Origin: Whitmania pigra
Lineage: Eukaryota; Annelida; Clitellata; Hirudinida; Haemopidae
Direction: 5' to 3'
Assembly: GCA_021613335.1 (NCBI GenBank)
Contig: JAJTWR010000266.1
Coordinates: 3,739,001 to 3,803,000, forward strand
Length of the DNA stretch: 64,000 nt
The position numbers and the translations under genes are program-made. Every line of letters starts with the position of its first letter. Within the stretch, counting starts at the first letter, position 1. This document shows, in pieces, positions 1 to 38,319 of the stretch. Under the pieces are notes generated by a model. That model ran no database searches. It was not told the DNA's origin and saw nothing but the letters and a program-made list of their open reading frames with translations.

Positions 1-964
1 TAAGGAGCCAATTTACAGCATAATACTATAAATAGTCAATCACAAGTGATATTATCAGTTTTAAACATTCACTTGCTATGATGCTCAGGATTTCTTCAAA
101 GGCCTTAATTTGTCATTATTAGCAGTAATGCCAAGTGAGCTTCATTCTACATGGCAGATGGCATAATTGTATATTGATGGCATAATGACCCACAGCTTGA
201 ATATTGGTCCATATTTTGTTGTAATTGGTTTTTGAGAGATTAAATGGCTGAAAGTATCAAATGGAGGCCCAAAAACCATCAAACGTGTTTTATTGTGCCT
301 GTCGGACATATTGTCACTCGCGGTTTAATGTGTTTGGTATTTGGCGAGTGGTTACAGAAATTTTGGGATGTCGCTTGGGTTGTGGTCAATGGCGATACCG
401 GGAAGACTAAACTTTATTTCGCTTTTTTGTGGAAATGCGTATCCTCGCAAGTCAAATCTTAGTAAATCTGATTTGCGCAACCCTTCCCGCCACTTTCAGC
501 ATAGGAGACCTGCCGAATAATGGCACAAGGTCGCTGTTATGGATGAACCCCTTGAAGCTTGAAGTGCGTCGCGCACTGGTCTTAAATTCCTCTACTGATC
601 TATTGCTGACCGCCTTTTGATTATAAATTTGTTGCAAATTTGTTCCCAAGGTCAAAAAAAAATTTTTTGTTCACGTTAAAGTATTTGTTACGACAAAGTT
701 CATGTTCCAAATACCTCCTAAAAGATGTTATTGAAATTATATAAATCAAGCCAGACTTCGATAGTTAGAAAAAGAATTTATCTTCGTATCAGGAAATATA
801 CGAGATTCAAATACGCAACGTTACAACATGCAGGTCGGGCGAACAAAGAAGTGGATATTACAGGATAATTATTCATTCATTCAAAAAATAAGCTCAAGAG
901 CACCAAAAAAAGTTATTTTGATTCAGTAAAACGTGATTAATGAATGCAAAACGAAAAGATTGCT
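1..964. other. 3' flank of the giant collagen
   Basis: No gene recognised. Open frames at 244-655 resemble no family I know and overlap each other on both strands. The 3' UTR of the collagen probably extends into this stretch. A minus-strand AATAAA complement lies near 414-419 but is unproven. Confidence 0.4.
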
Positions 965-24930
<23,966 letters not shown>

Positions 24931-27165
24931 CGTTGTTCGGCATTTGTTAGCTCCCGATCTCAGTGGAGATAGGTGGCATGTCTGTAAAATTAGACACAAA
25001 CCATTTATTAGTTAAATCCATTTAATATGAATTTAATATCAATATGGCAAGTACCTTTAATTAAACTTGTTACAAATTAAAAATAATGATAAAATAATAA
25101 TGATAAAATAATAATGATAAAATAATAATGATACAATAATAATAATAATAATAATGATAAAATGTAAAGAGATACATGTAAAGTTCACTTTTGAAATGAC
25201 GTCAAATAAGTGAGCTTTGACATTTTGTTTCCTGAAAAGCGATGGCAGGATTACTAAGAGCTCTTATTTGCTATCCCACGATCTCGAGTCACCAACGTTA
25301 GAGACTTATTAACACAAACCGTTGTTAGGTTCAAAATAAATGGGTAAACGTAGCACAAATTCGTAGTTAACTAACAAACTGAAATTAGTCACAGAATTTT
25401 AATCCATGCGCACGCAGTAATGCTCAGAAGTGAGAAATGATTTTTTGAATGATTACCATCGAAATTTTATCTAGAAGCGTTCACTTCTCATACCAAACTT
25501 AACTTAACGAACTTTTATTGATACACTTTTTTGTGAGTATCTTATATTTTTAAGTCTAGTGACTTAAAACATTCAAGAAAAAATATTGTTTCAACGTAGA
25601 TGAGCGATTCATAAAATTATACGGATATACATAAAAAAAAGTTAAGTAAATTAAATGGCAAACATAAAAAAATAACACTTTACCATAATTTCCTGTCCGT
25701 AAAGATCTGAGAACTTTAACGAGTGAGTTAATCCAAATGTAATAAAAATGTCACAAGTTACATGAAAATGTTGTTACAATCTCGATAGTAAAAATGTAAA
25801 CAGTCCAGCTGTAAGTAGTGGCTATAGATCCAGCTATCCACTCGTTCAGTACGCTCCTGTCGTGTCCTCGGTCGGAATTATTACCGCGTTTAGAACGCTC
25901 TGTGACCACTATACACCTCCAATCTCACGAGATTCATGCTCATTGTGAATGTGAATGTGAGGTCGTGAGCAGCCTTGCTTCGGTTTGATTGGTTAAAACT
26001 AAACACTAATCATTCACCCATCTTTCTTTCAGACTTGCTCAACTTTCTAACGTTTCGGTCTACTGGTTTCCTGCAGTGTTTCGATGAGCTTAGGAAAGAA
26101 AGAGATGAATTTTAAGAATTGGACCTAGTTGGTCATTTCATTTTATTTTAATTATTTTATACAATAAATTAAAATAAAAATCTATGCGTTTTAAAATTCG
26201 TTATGTTTCAATCGGATGAAAAAGTAGAAAAATGCCAGGCACACAAACCTCAATAGAATCTGTGACCTGGTCCATAGGTCGAAACCCAATTGCCCCCTGT
26301 AATAGTTCTTCTTAACACTTCATTCATTAATGTTTAATTCTTTCAGGTGGTAACCATCACGAAATAGTATTTCAAACGTAAACCGATATCTGAAGTAAAT
26401 TAGGTTGACATTTTTAAGTCGATTAGAATATCAAAGCGAAGATACACAATGAATATGTGTGTATAACGCAAGCCCAGTTACATTTTATTTTTTCATAACT
26501 TCAGATACAATTGTTGTAATTAATTAACTCTTGCATTAATTAAAAAAACAATTTAATTCTTCTTTTTTCTAAATAAAACCTATTTACTCAAAGTCATTTA
26601 AGTTTTTTGGTTTTTGTATCATACACCATTCTTTGCAGTTCAACTAATTTTTTTAAATAATCTAAATAATCATTTCAGTTAAATGACGATAGTGACATTT
26701 CTAGAATAAATCTTACGACATTCGTTTTTATTATTACTGTTATTCTTATAATATGTATTATTGCTATTATTTTATAACATTTATTTTTGCTAATTTTTAA
26801 GAACAAGCGACAATAATCAAAATACAAATAATTGACCCATACAAAATACAGTGGTGTCCAAAGTTCCAATAGTAAAAGAAGTTTTATTATAATTCTCGAA
26901 TTAACAAGTAACAATCGATGTCACGTTTAACGAGAGATTGACATAAAAATATTTCACTTGAAATCACCTGGTTTTTATCTATCATTGCATATTTTTAATA
27001 AACATCGTAGCTTTAAGAGAAACAAAAAATGTCAAAAATCCAATCTTTTTTAAACCAATCTTCTGCCTCACAGTGCAAACTCTGCTTTTAATGCAAACTT
27101 ATTTGATTCTTTTCAATCAGGCATGGTGTGTTTGAATAATGATGATGATAATAATAATAATAATA

Positions 27166-27203
<38 letters not shown>

Positions 27204-27266
27204 TTAATATTAATAATAATAATAATAATAAAAACAATAATAATAATAACAATAGTAATAATAACA

Positions 27267-27362
<96 letters not shown>

Positions 27363-27420
27363 TACCAATAATAATAATAACAATAATAATAACAACAGCA
27401 ACAACAATATATTAATATAT

Positions 27421-27453
<33 letters not shown>

Positions 27454-28014
27454 TTAATATTTTTTATTTTTAATAAAAAAACCACAGAATGTGGCAATGT
27501 GGCATGGGACTGTTAGCGACCTCAAACAGGTTTCAACAGAAAATGAGTTATTTTAGGCGAGTAATTCTCTTGAAAAATGAATGCATTGTGTCGGAAAACA
27601 GCTTAATAATTTCGATGCCAAGAGTACAATGAGTGGTCAGACAAGGTGACAAGCAAAACAAACAAATATTCATATTCTTTATACAATTCTAAAATGTTAA
27701 TTTGCGAAATATAAAATTAAAAACAATTCAATTTTTTTAAAGAATCATCTGTTTGATCAATAATTTGAGGCATAAAATTTTTTTTCTGACTCATTGATCA
27801 GAATAAAAGTGCCGGTCACTTCCAATATCCTTTCCTGATTGGTCAGCCTTCCATGGCTCCTCCCTTTGCACGTCGAGATGGTCAATGCTCGCTGGAAACG
27901 AAACAAATAGACTGCGGATGATGCTAAGAAATCAGGAAAAGTCGAGAAGCAATCAACAAGAATAGGAAGACTCGTAAATACAAGTGTCAAAAAGCGAACG
28001 ATGTTTTCGTAGTG
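24931..28014. other. intergenic region between collagen and rx
   Basis: The promoter of the collagen should lie at the left and that of rx at the right, but no TATA or initiator could be assigned. The stretch holds a short imperfect array of an 11-base AAT/GATA-like unit (AATGATAAAAT) near 25083-25160 and a long AAT tract (listed separately). I see no convincing exon in it. Confidence 0.5.
27143..27455. repeat. (AAT)n microsatellite
   Basis: About 300 bp, almost pure AAT/TAA units with a few AAC and AGT variants near 27230-27275 and 27380-27405. The long poly-Ile and poly-Tyr open frames here are artefacts of the repeat. Confidence 0.95.
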
Positions 28015-31000
28015 ATGGTCGACAGATGCAGATTGAACTATTCCATCGACTCCATATTAAACTCGGAAAAAAAGAGAAATGAAAAAATCGACTCCAAGTG
28101 GAGTTCAACTACTGAAAGTTTATTTAATCGAGAGAATGCATCTCAACTCTCAACTCTGAAGTCGTCAGCTGACGATCAGCATGACTTCTCCCGCTACGGT
28201 TGGTTCTAAATACTATGGTTTTGTTTTTATTATAATTAATAATTCTGCTTAAGCAATATTTTATTACTTTATCGATTTTTTCAAACGTAGCTGGTTGTGG
28301 TCGTAGTAAATGCGTCGGTTGAGAAATCCGAACGTACACCTTGTACTTATTGAAAACAAGGTGACCGAGTAAAATGATGTGCTTAGTAATTTATTAATAA
28401 GTTTATTAATTAAATTTTGTGACAATTGCACTCGCCGCTCGTGCTGAATTTGAATTGCATCTCACGAAGCACGTATGAATAAACCAATAACGTGATTTAA
28501 TGTTAGAACCTTAATTTCGTGAGTTGCCTCTTTGAAGTTCGATTCGCTAATGATAGTGGGAGCTATAAATAGCTCGTTGTTCCATTTGCAGCTTATTTGA
28601 TAATAAGCCGTGCACGTGCGCAGAAAGAGACACGTGAAGAGATCACGTGATAAGAGCGAAATTAGAAACATAAAATGTCTCATTTGGAAGCAGTTGAACT
28701 GAAATGATGCATTCAATTGAACGAAGCATTTGTGACTAATGAAGCATGTAAGATTCCAGTCTTCCATCAAGCATTTCCATCACCGTGAATTAAGTGACAA
28801 GACTTTATTTCCGTAGAGCTTAATTTCAGTATATTTTTTTCCGAAATTTTTGATGATAATTTTTCATAAAAAAAATATTAGCCCAATTTTAAAGTCTAAT
28901 TTATATGGCTTCCCAAAAAGAAAAATTAAATTAATTATTTAAAATTAAAAAATAAATCTAACGTTCTAGATAAGGCGTGAAATGTTTCAATTTTTGCGAC
29001 AGGAATCATTGATGCGTGAACTTTATCGTCTGACGCCACTTAAGCGCTTAATCCTCAGAAAGGACGATTTATTAAGTCCTCAGATGCTGTGGACACAAAT
29101 ACTGGTGACTGTCGGCAAAACCACAACAACAATAACCCCGAAAACAAAAGGCCGTAAAATACATGAACTCGCATAATATTTTCTCGGAAAACAAAACTCA
29201 CGACAAACAATTATAAACAGCTCAGGCTTTTCTGATATATCGGCAACAAAAGAGCGACAAGCATGGTCGGTGACATGGCATTAACCATGTCATGACGTGA
29301 CAAAGTGGGAGACCCGTCAATCCATCAAAACCACGACTGCATAGTTCCGTCATCCAGCGACCAGATGGTCATGGGGGAAATTAAACGAAGCTCGACGTGG
29401 AACATGGAAGACGACGACGACGACGAAAGAATTCGATGATGCAAACGAGGAAATTGATTTCTTGATTTAGAAATTAAATTTGGAAATGTGACACCAAAAA
29501 GGAAACTAATCTTCAAGACTTCCTGTTGGAAGATGAAATGCTTCTGGAAAGAGACTCGTTCCAGGAATGCGGCAGCACTGTTAAAGAAATTAAGTTGATT
29601 AAAATTTGTTGGGTTATCTGGAGTGGCTGAAACTCGATTGTTCATCGATTAATCATCAAGCCGTAATTTTCAGTCGGTCATTTTCGTAGCAGCGCCTAAT
29701 GCGTTGATTTGAGGGGGTGTGTTCCGCTCACGCATGCCGATTCACGGCACTCAATCTGCACTTTAGAGCAGGAAAACCGATCTGCCCATTTGCGCTACAT
29801 AAAGAAATTTCTATTTGAATATTAAACACGTTCATAATTTTAAATATTCGTTAAAGAAATAACCAGAGTTAACTCATTCTATCAAAAATCTTTGCAGAAG
29901 GAACCAATTATTCCTGGCTGGAAGATATCATCAACAACTCAAGAATCAATGAGTCGAGGAAAGTTCAAGAACAGACACCCATAGAAATCGAAAATCTCCA
30001 GATTAATTCCCAGGATGGGTCGCTAGAAAACAGCCAGACTTTGACAGAACATTTTCCAAACGAGCTGCACAAATTACTGACTAATGGAACAGTTTCCGAT
30101 GGAAATCTCTCTAAAAGGATGACATCGGAGGCCATCAGGAGTCCAACAAGTCAAGGCCAAACATCGGCCAAGAAAAGCCTAACAAAGGCCTCAGAGTTAC
30201 TGGATTCCAATGGCAAGCTTGGTTCGTTTTTGACATCCGAAAGAAAGAACATCGACAAGCAACCGACGGACAGATGGGAGGAAACATTCCACGAATCAGC
30301 TACAAATGGCCTTAACGCAGACGATTGCAACGTAGATACTGATGACGACGGGCAGGTAGGAAAAGCGCAGGACATGCTGGAAAAGTGGAATGAAGTTGGA
30401 GGACTTAAGAAGCACCGGAGAAACAGGACAACCTTCACCACCTACCAACTCCATCAACTGGAGCAGGCCTTTGATCAGTCACATTATCCGGATGTTTATA
30501 GTCGGGAGGAGCTAGCAAACAAAATCTCTCTTCCAGAGGTTCGAGTTCAGGTAGACGTATATATAATATTAAATGTTATGTATTTTATATTAATATTATG
30601 TTATTATTAAATGCTATATATTATATTAATATTAGCTATTATATATTATAATTATATTCGTAACAATTATATAATATGCTCATTGTTTAATTAACTTTAC
30701 CAACCTCACTGAATTTCATTCTCCATTGTATATTTTAACATTTAACAACAACTGCGATGACTAAAACCAATTATAAGGAATAGTAATAATAATTATTAAT
30801 GTTTGTATTATTATAATTTTCTGAATAATTACAAATACAAAACTAGTCAATTCTCAACGAAATCTAAAAGATATAATAGATTAAAGATATATTCTCTCTT
30901 CAAATCGATTTGATTATAAATCGAAAAAGCAAGAATTTTTCAAAAATCTTTGAAAGTAATTTTAAACAAATCGCCATTTTTACATTTCATTTATTTGGAA

Positions 31001-32368
31001 AACTGCTTGATAAAACTACGTTTTAAACGATTAAATTCGTAGCAATTCTAAGCGATATAAAAAAATATATTAATAAGTTCTCATAAGATAATGCCATTTC
31101 ATAACTTTAATCCTGAAACGACACACGAGACATGCTTTCTTTGGTTTACTCCCCCTAACCCCGTTGAACCTCGAATTTCTCATCCTCCCCCACACCTGCT
31201 TAAACGCCCATCAATTATCTTAATTAATACAATTTACGAAACAATTGACATACAAAGGCATTAAAAAAAATACAGCCACTCATCTTTATAATGGTAAATA
31301 ATTCATAATAGCTAATAATTACCGTAAATTTCTTTAACCATCATCGTATGGTGATAATGGTTCTGAACCACCTCATTAAGGAAAACCACAAACAGTTAAA
31401 CAAAATAAAGAATGACACATTTGAATTAAGACTTTCAGAAAACAACTTCTGAGAATGGTTTTGATTGGCCAACAATAGCTGGCCTGGAAGTGACGTGTCT
31501 CATCAACTAGAGTGCTTTCCGCTCATGCGCAGCAGACACCAATTAACGGAATTCAATGGTGGACTCCTTGCTTAATTTTAATTCATATAATAATAATAAT
31601 AATAATAATAATTTGTCGAATTAACGTAGGAGGTCCGACTATCTTTCATTTAAAGCAATTTCTGAAGTGTGTTCCAATTTCATACAAATATTTCTCAACA
31701 TCATCTTCAGTCTAGCATTAGATGAGAGATGACGCAACAATCCAAAAGATGCATTTCAGTGAATTTTGAATGAAAGCTGGATAAATTGCACCATAAATTA
31801 TTCTAATGAGCACATAATTAATATAAACATTAGGTAAAAACCACGAAATTTCAAGATGTATCAAACCAATTAATAAATATTAATGCCTCGTTTATTCACA
31901 TCTCTGAATCAGTGAGCCTCCTACGGTGATGCTCACGCTTACGCTGCCATTCAAATGGACATATTACCAATAATAATAACAATAATTAAATTTAACTCTA
32001 AATACTTACTAAACAACCTCAGTACTAACATCATCAAATACTTGCAGGTATGGTTCCAGAACCGAAGAGCCAAATGGAGAAGGCAAGAAAAGATCGACTC
32101 AAACGTCCAGAAGCCTGCTCAAACTACAACAAATCGAGCTCCAAATTCATCCATCTCTTTTCAGCCTCCGACACTTTCACCCCAACAACACTTCAACGCA
32201 GACAGCCTCTCCAACGTCCTCTTTTTTCGACAAAGGTTATTTAGCTTCCCTCCATCCTTGGATTTCTTCAGTGCAGGTGTCAGGGGAAATGTCACCGATG
32301 ACGACAGAAAGAAACTTTGGGGGAATGTTACCTTCAACAAGTTCAGTGTCACCACTTCAGCCAGATAA
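28015..32368 (+). CDS. rx: retinal homeobox (rx) paired-like homeodomain transcription factor
   Basis: Exons 28015-28198, 29898-30550 and 32048-32368; 1,158 nt in all, 385 residues. Exon 1 carries an eh1/octapeptide motif (YSIDSILN, residues 9-16), the Groucho-binding motif of the family. Exon 2 ends in the homeodomain [20 protein letters not shown]...LPEVRVQ. Exon 3 completes it with [15 protein letters not shown]; the homeodomain is about residues 234-293 with Gln at position 50. [22 protein letters not shown] and RRQEK are hallmarks of Rx. The 5' donor (TACG then GTTGGT) is weak but matches phase. The last exon shows no OAR motif, which most Rx proteins have; a further exon may have been missed. 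Rx factors act in eye and anterior brain development in other animals. Confidence 0.85.
30551..32047 (+). other. rx intron 2, within the homeobox
   Basis: This AT-rich intron interrupts the homeobox after homeodomain residue 46 (RVQ | VWFQ, phase 0). No exon or repeat of note beyond a short AAT run near 31583-31610. The same intron position is used in hbn. Confidence 0.8.
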
Positions 32369-32919
32369 TTGGAATCGTTTTGCTGGTGTTTATGTACTAC
32401 TGTTCCACATTCAATTAAATATCGAGAAATATTATTCAGAGATATTCACAATTTTAAAAACATATGCAAAGTTGGCTTAAAATGAGAGAGATAATTGCTT
32501 AATTATCAATATTTAATGTGGAGCCAAAAGTTTAAATTTTCGAAAATTTAGTTTTTTTAAATTGTAAACGCCTCACAGAGCATGCCAAATAAATACTCTG
32601 CACATCCCCTTCAATCATTAACTTTAACACCTAAACCTTGATTACGATTAGATCGTGACAGATATTTACAAAATAAATTTACAAAAGAATCAGCGAAATA
32701 CAAAAATGCTTTTTTTTATTCCATCCTTTGTTTTGTTGAGGCTTGAGATTTCTTTGTTGAATTGCAACTACACTCTTAAGATCTCATAAACCATTTTTAT
32801 TTCGATGTAATTGTAACGATTAGGAACAATTTTAAACTAAACGAGAGTGAAGCTAATGGAAAAACAAACTAGTTTTGTAATCGGGCTACTGAAGCAAATG
32901 ACGCGAAAAGACGGTTACC

Positions 32920-33898
32920 TGATTGTTGCGCATATAGACTATTGCGCACACGGGTAATTGCGCAAACTGACAATTGCCTACTTAGACCATTGCGCCAACG
33001 ACAATGATCTTGAAAGTATTTTGACAATTGGAGACTTGGATTAGGGAAAATCATTGGATACTAAATATATTTAAGGAGATGGCTCATTTGTCAAATTTCT
33101 CAAAATGTTTTATCAGCTTTATACCTGGCAATCCAAAGTTGGTAATTCTTATCATCCTTGCGATTACTTTCTTTTGCAAAAAAAATGTGACAACTTACAA
33201 TAAAATGTTTAAAATACTAAAGTCTCTGCTTTCAAACCTGGCTCCACAGAAAGTATTGAAAGACTTTAAAAAGGCATGTCAATGCTACTAATATTGCTTT
33301 TCCAAATGCAGAAGTCAAGGGACGTTATTTTCATTCGTGCCAAAGTCTGATCAAAAAATTCAACAGTGTTGGATTGAAAATTGAGTTTGAGTCAGTCATT
33401 GAAGTCAGTTGAATTGAAGTTAAAATCCCTTGGTGCTTTGGCCTTTATTCCAATAAAGTTAGATCAGTTTTTGATATACTTTCAAACTCTCTGCCAGATG
33501 AAGGCAAGTTCGATGAACTTTTGAACTACTTCTTCTATACATACCTTGAAGGTGCTGCTGGAAGAGATCCACAGTTTCCTATCAGAATATGGAATCACCA
33601 TGAAGTCGTTCTTAAAAAGTTTTCAAAAACAGCCAACTATTGTGAAAGATTTCACCATGCACTGAACTCCAATTTTCAGTGTAGCCATTAAAGTGTCTGC
33701 ATCTTATTGGATGGGCTTGAAAGAGATCTTGCTTGTCACAAACAAACTTTCAAAAAAAAAACCAGAGTAGGTCAACCAGAAGTAAAGAAGAAAAAATATG
33801 AAAATCTCAACGAACAGTTTGTTCAAGTTGTCCATGGTTATCTTGAAGTGCAAGATAAACTTCGTTTTATGAAAATAATTTGCGATTATGTAAATTAA
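32920..33898 (+). pseudogene. MULE-type transposase remnant
   Basis: The right part encodes FDELLNYFFYTYLEG, then FPIRIWNHHEVVLKKF, then ERFHHALNSNFQCSH and, after a stop, LLDGLERDLACHKQTF ... ENLNEQFVQVVHGYLE. This is the C-terminal pattern of Mutator-like transposases (WN.......R..N..E..H...N). Stops and frame changes break it several times, so it is dead. Just upstream, 32925-33000 has repeated ATTGCGCA/ATTGCGCC units like the sub-repeated terminal inverted repeats of such elements. I did not find the matching right end. Confidence 0.65.
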
Positions 33899-34178
33899 AG
33901 ATCGTTGTTATCAATTGTCTGTTTACCTGTTTTATTGAACTTCAAATACATTTTTAATTGTTGTAATAACGTCGGTATCAATATATCCCGGAGTTATTGC
34001 TGGATTTATTCAACTCACAAGTTGGTGGTATGACTTGGGCCACCGACCGAAATATCGGGCACCTGGGCAAAAGGGGCAGATACAGAACAGTTTGGTGAGT
34101 GTCCACACAAGGGATTGACCAAGGTCACATTTTTAGCAGCGGTCGGAGAACAAAACGCATCTTTGAAATTTGGACTTT

Positions 34179-34282
34179 CTAATGTATTGTATAACGTATA
34201 TTGAATGTATTGTATAACGTATATTGAATGTGTTGTATAACGTATATTGAATGTATTGTATAACGCATATTGAATGTGCCAT
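34179..34282. repeat. 23-bp tandem repeat
   Basis: About four copies of a 23-base unit (TGTATTGTATAACGTATATTGAA) with one or two substitutions each (GTGTTG, AACGCATATT). No coding potential. Confidence 0.85.
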
Positions 34283-36525
34283 TTTCTGCTTTTGCTCAAC
34301 ATTTCAAAACTATTTGCAATGCTACCATGTAAATTCAGCGAAAAATGCGGTTATGAAGCCTTTATTCCATAATTTCAAGACTCAGTTACGCATATAAAGC
34401 TTGTGTTTGCTCCCGTTTATAAACTATCTTTGGACTTTTTTGGTCTCATTTTTTTAGAGGGGAGTCCCCTCGAATCTTGATCATCCCCTGACTGGCTGCT
34501 GTCCCCTCCCCGACTTTAGGATAGAAGGAAAAAGGTCACCTCTTAAAGTTTGGCGGTGGTTTGATTTATTATTGTTTGTCTTTTGGAAAAAAGTTGAAAT
34601 GTGCCTATATCTGAGAAAGCAGAAATAGAAAAATGGTACATGAAGAGGAAACGACTAGGCGTCTCGGATGATCCTTTCATTTTGGATCTGTACCGTATTG
34701 AGCTGCCAGCCTTGACAAACGTAAATGTATTTAAGCCCAAGCGATAAGTGAAAGATAGTTCTAACTGACGAAATTCATTCTGAAATTCATTATGAATTTT
34801 TCGGTGGTGAATTTACCATAACCCCATAGAAATTGATATTTTATACAAAATTAAAAACATTTCAATTAAACTAGTCAAAAATGTGAGTGTGCTCAACTGC
34901 CTTGTGCCCAACAATCGTAAACATCATTTCCTGACTATCGCCCTTATAACTTACACATACTGATGGTGCTCTCCAGAGAACAAGATATAGAAAGCATTAA
35001 AACATGCAATTACATGACAATAATCAAACGTAGACCTGGCCATCATCCTCTACATTATATCCATTACGCACCTACAAAAAACTTGACAGGCAGTCCAACA
35101 AAATGGCTACGATTGTCTGATGTTTCGTCGCACTGGTTGGTTGGTAGTTTGTTAACGTCTGTTTCATAACTAGATGATTAGGACGGTGTCGTCCCGCTAT
35201 TGGTCACAAACTAATGAAGCAAAACGTTGTGGACAACTTTAATAGGATCGTTTGGAGTAAAATAATAAATACAATAAGTCGTAATTTTTTAATTTTTACA
35301 ATTTCTGTTTTGATCTATGCAATTAGACCGTTGAAAAGCCTAAATTTAAAGCCTAGCGAACTACTAAGAAACATTCACCGATAAAATGACGGCAGCTTCC
35401 TTTAATAGAAATTCAATTTTTTTTTCTGTTATCAAACAGCGTTTTATGCATTTTTAAAATTCTATGAATAAATTTAAAAAAAAGTGTTGTTATTGTTAGT
35501 GTTTGATAGTACAATGGAATAGGAAAGACTTTGGTTATCAAATGCATTGCTCAGTTCATCGCAAGAGTTCCTCTCAAGATTTCTTCTCACATTTAGTTGT
35601 TATCCATTCACATTATCATTTTTTTTCTATTATTCAACTTAGTTATCAATTTTTTCAAATCTTCTTTTAAGAATAACGGTCATTTTACAAAATCTAAAAG
35701 TTACATCGATTTTTGAACAAATGTGTTCATTTTTATGAATTTGTTCTTAAAAGTTTGAAGATTCTATCGAAATCAAGCAAACTCGCAGATGGTCATATAT
35801 CCCTCAAATCAAAGCAGAATTTTTTGCCAAGTAAAATGAGTCAGAGATGCCTCGGAGCATTTGTGTTGAATAACAATCGATAAAAGATTTTAAAGAAAAT
35901 TACCTTCATTAATAATATAAAAGACCATGATTGATGACTATTATTGTTAATATTATTTTTATTATATTTAAAGATTACGGTGATGATAATGATGATGATG
36001 AGTTTCAGCCATGAGAATATCTCTAATTGATGTCATAATTGCTGGTCACTATTGACATGAGAGAGTCACTTTCTTTGATGGAGTGATTGATGAGTTTGCA
36101 CAACTCCAGTCCTCTCCATCTTCTCGACAGAATCTTTCATCTCCAACAACACCGGAACTTGGGACTGCCTGCTTATTAATGACGTCAGAGAGTGGTCTGC
36201 TAACCACGTCCTTCCATTTCCAGCATGACTCCATCTACTTCTGCCTCTTTCAGCTCCTATCTGGAAAGTCTTGATGGTTCCACGATGCAAATGGAGTCAT
36301 AAAAATATTCATTTACAAAACAATTCCGACCTCGCCTCCTTCAATTAACGTCTCATGACCGCCATAAAAATTTACGCAAACAAAGAGTCATACGCATGCG
36401 CAATCAACGCATTAATAACGAGTCATATCCGGCACCTTGCAGCGCGTCGGAAGTTGAGCGCTTTCGTCGGCAGCGTCAAATTGGACGGTTTTGTTTGCCA
36501 CGGACCTCGAATTAGTTTGCGGTCT

Positions 36526-36935
36526 GAGTTGTTGTAAATTGTAATTGTAAATCTTACGAATTATGAGTTGTCTGTAAATTGTAATTGTAAATCTTACGAA
36601 TTATGAGTTGTCTGTAAATTGTAATTGTAAATCTTACGAATTATGAGTTGTCTGTAAATTGTAATTGTAAATCTTACGAATTATGAGTTGTTGTAAATTG
36701 TAATTGTAAATCTTACGAATTATGAGTTGTCTGTAAATTGTAATTGTAAATCTTACGAATTATGAGTTGTCTGTAAATTGTAATTGTAAATCTTACGAAT
36801 TATGAGTTGTTGTAAATTGTAATTGTAAATCTTACGAATTATGAGTTGTCTGTAAATTGTAATTGTAAATCTTACGAATTATGAGTTGTCTGTAAATTGT
36901 AATTGTAAATCTCACGAATTATGAATTGTTGTAAA
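36526..36935. repeat. 39/40-bp tandem array with higher-order pattern
   Basis: Ten full units and a partial one. Two versions differ by one base: a 39-base form (GAGTTGTTGTAAATTG...) and a 40-base form (GAGTTGTCTGTAAATTG...). Unit starts are 36526 (39), 36565, 36605, 36645 (40 each), 36685 (39), 36724, 36764 (40), 36804 (39), 36843, 36883 (40) and 36923 (39 type, partial). The order short-long-long repeats, with one extra long unit. Otherwise copies are nearly identical, so expansion is recent. Confidence 0.92.
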
Positions 36936-37286
36936 GCTCTCCTCTTATGAATTATCATCCTGGCTGACATTATTCTGGGAGTTTGATAATTCGTGAAATA
37001 CTAAATATTCATTAATTTTTCATTTCTGGTGTTTTGGTTTGATCAGTTTAAATTTATAAGGACTCAATATTAATTAAGTTAACTGTAATATTTGCATATA
37101 TTAATGAGTAGTTGCAAGTGTTTCTGCGGGGTTTTTTTCTTGCATATTTCTTTAAGCAGGGGATAATTTTTGTTTACATCAACAACAATTACCAATTGGG
37201 GCCATTACATTTCAGCTTAATACTTATTTCAGTGCTAGAAAATTAAAGCAAGTAATTGCATGAAAGTGACTCATAAATTAAGATTA

Positions 37287-37517
<231 letters not shown>

Positions 37518-38319
37518 TCAATTTTTAGTTTTTTTAATCGTATTATTGGAACTTTATTAACAGGAATAATAAGCATCTTATCGATAATAAACAATCAGAA
37601 ATATTTTCAAGAAATGCAGCCTCATAATTCAGCCTGCAATTAGCCCCACGTGGACAGCCTTACAACCTTTGACAGAGTGGTTCTCCATCGGAAGCATATC
37701 ACTGAAACACTATCATCACAGCACTCCTTATCTCGGATAACCACTCCTGTCCATCCTCTTGTAATTTCCACCCACCCGGCGATAGTTCTGAGCCTGATAG
37801 TTGAGTTGATAAAGTTGATTGATAGCATCCTTATCGAGGGGACTTCACCCCGTTTGGCAATCAGTCGATTCCAATTAAAAAACTAACTTGTAGTCCTTAT
37901 CGACACCAGGTCGGTTTCCATAGAAACTTGGAATTAATTCAAGACGGCGAGTGCAAAGCAAACATTTTGAAACATTCAGGATCGATTAATGTCTTATCGA
38001 GATTAAATGGACAATAATATTTATCTATCGTTCAACAATAAATATAATAAAAGGTATTGTTTTTTTTTATTTTTAATATAATTTTTTAAATAATTACGAT
38101 TGAAAATATTTTTGTAGTAATTACATGTTATAAAAGCAAATATCGAAACAAACACGTTTATTGGATGAAACAAGCTCAAAGATGACAAATAAGTTGTTCA
38201 CTGACTTTTTTTGTTCCAACGAGAAGATTACGAAAGCGTGCCTCAAAATTCATTCAAACGAATCGAATTCTCTTGCATGCGCACATCACTGGATAGAAAT
38301 ATTTTTATTTTCATTAATT

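Noticed and set aside
244..655. Overlapping open frames on both strands at the left edge
   Set aside because: Short, no recognised domain, and in the 3' flank of the collagen gene.
27123..27407. Poly-Ile and poly-Tyr open frames
   Set aside because: Translation of an (AAT)n microsatellite.
32271..32480. Alternative frame in the last rx exon as the true C-terminus
   Set aside because: It would need an unseen splice or frameshift; the simple in-frame end is kept, with the missing OAR noted.
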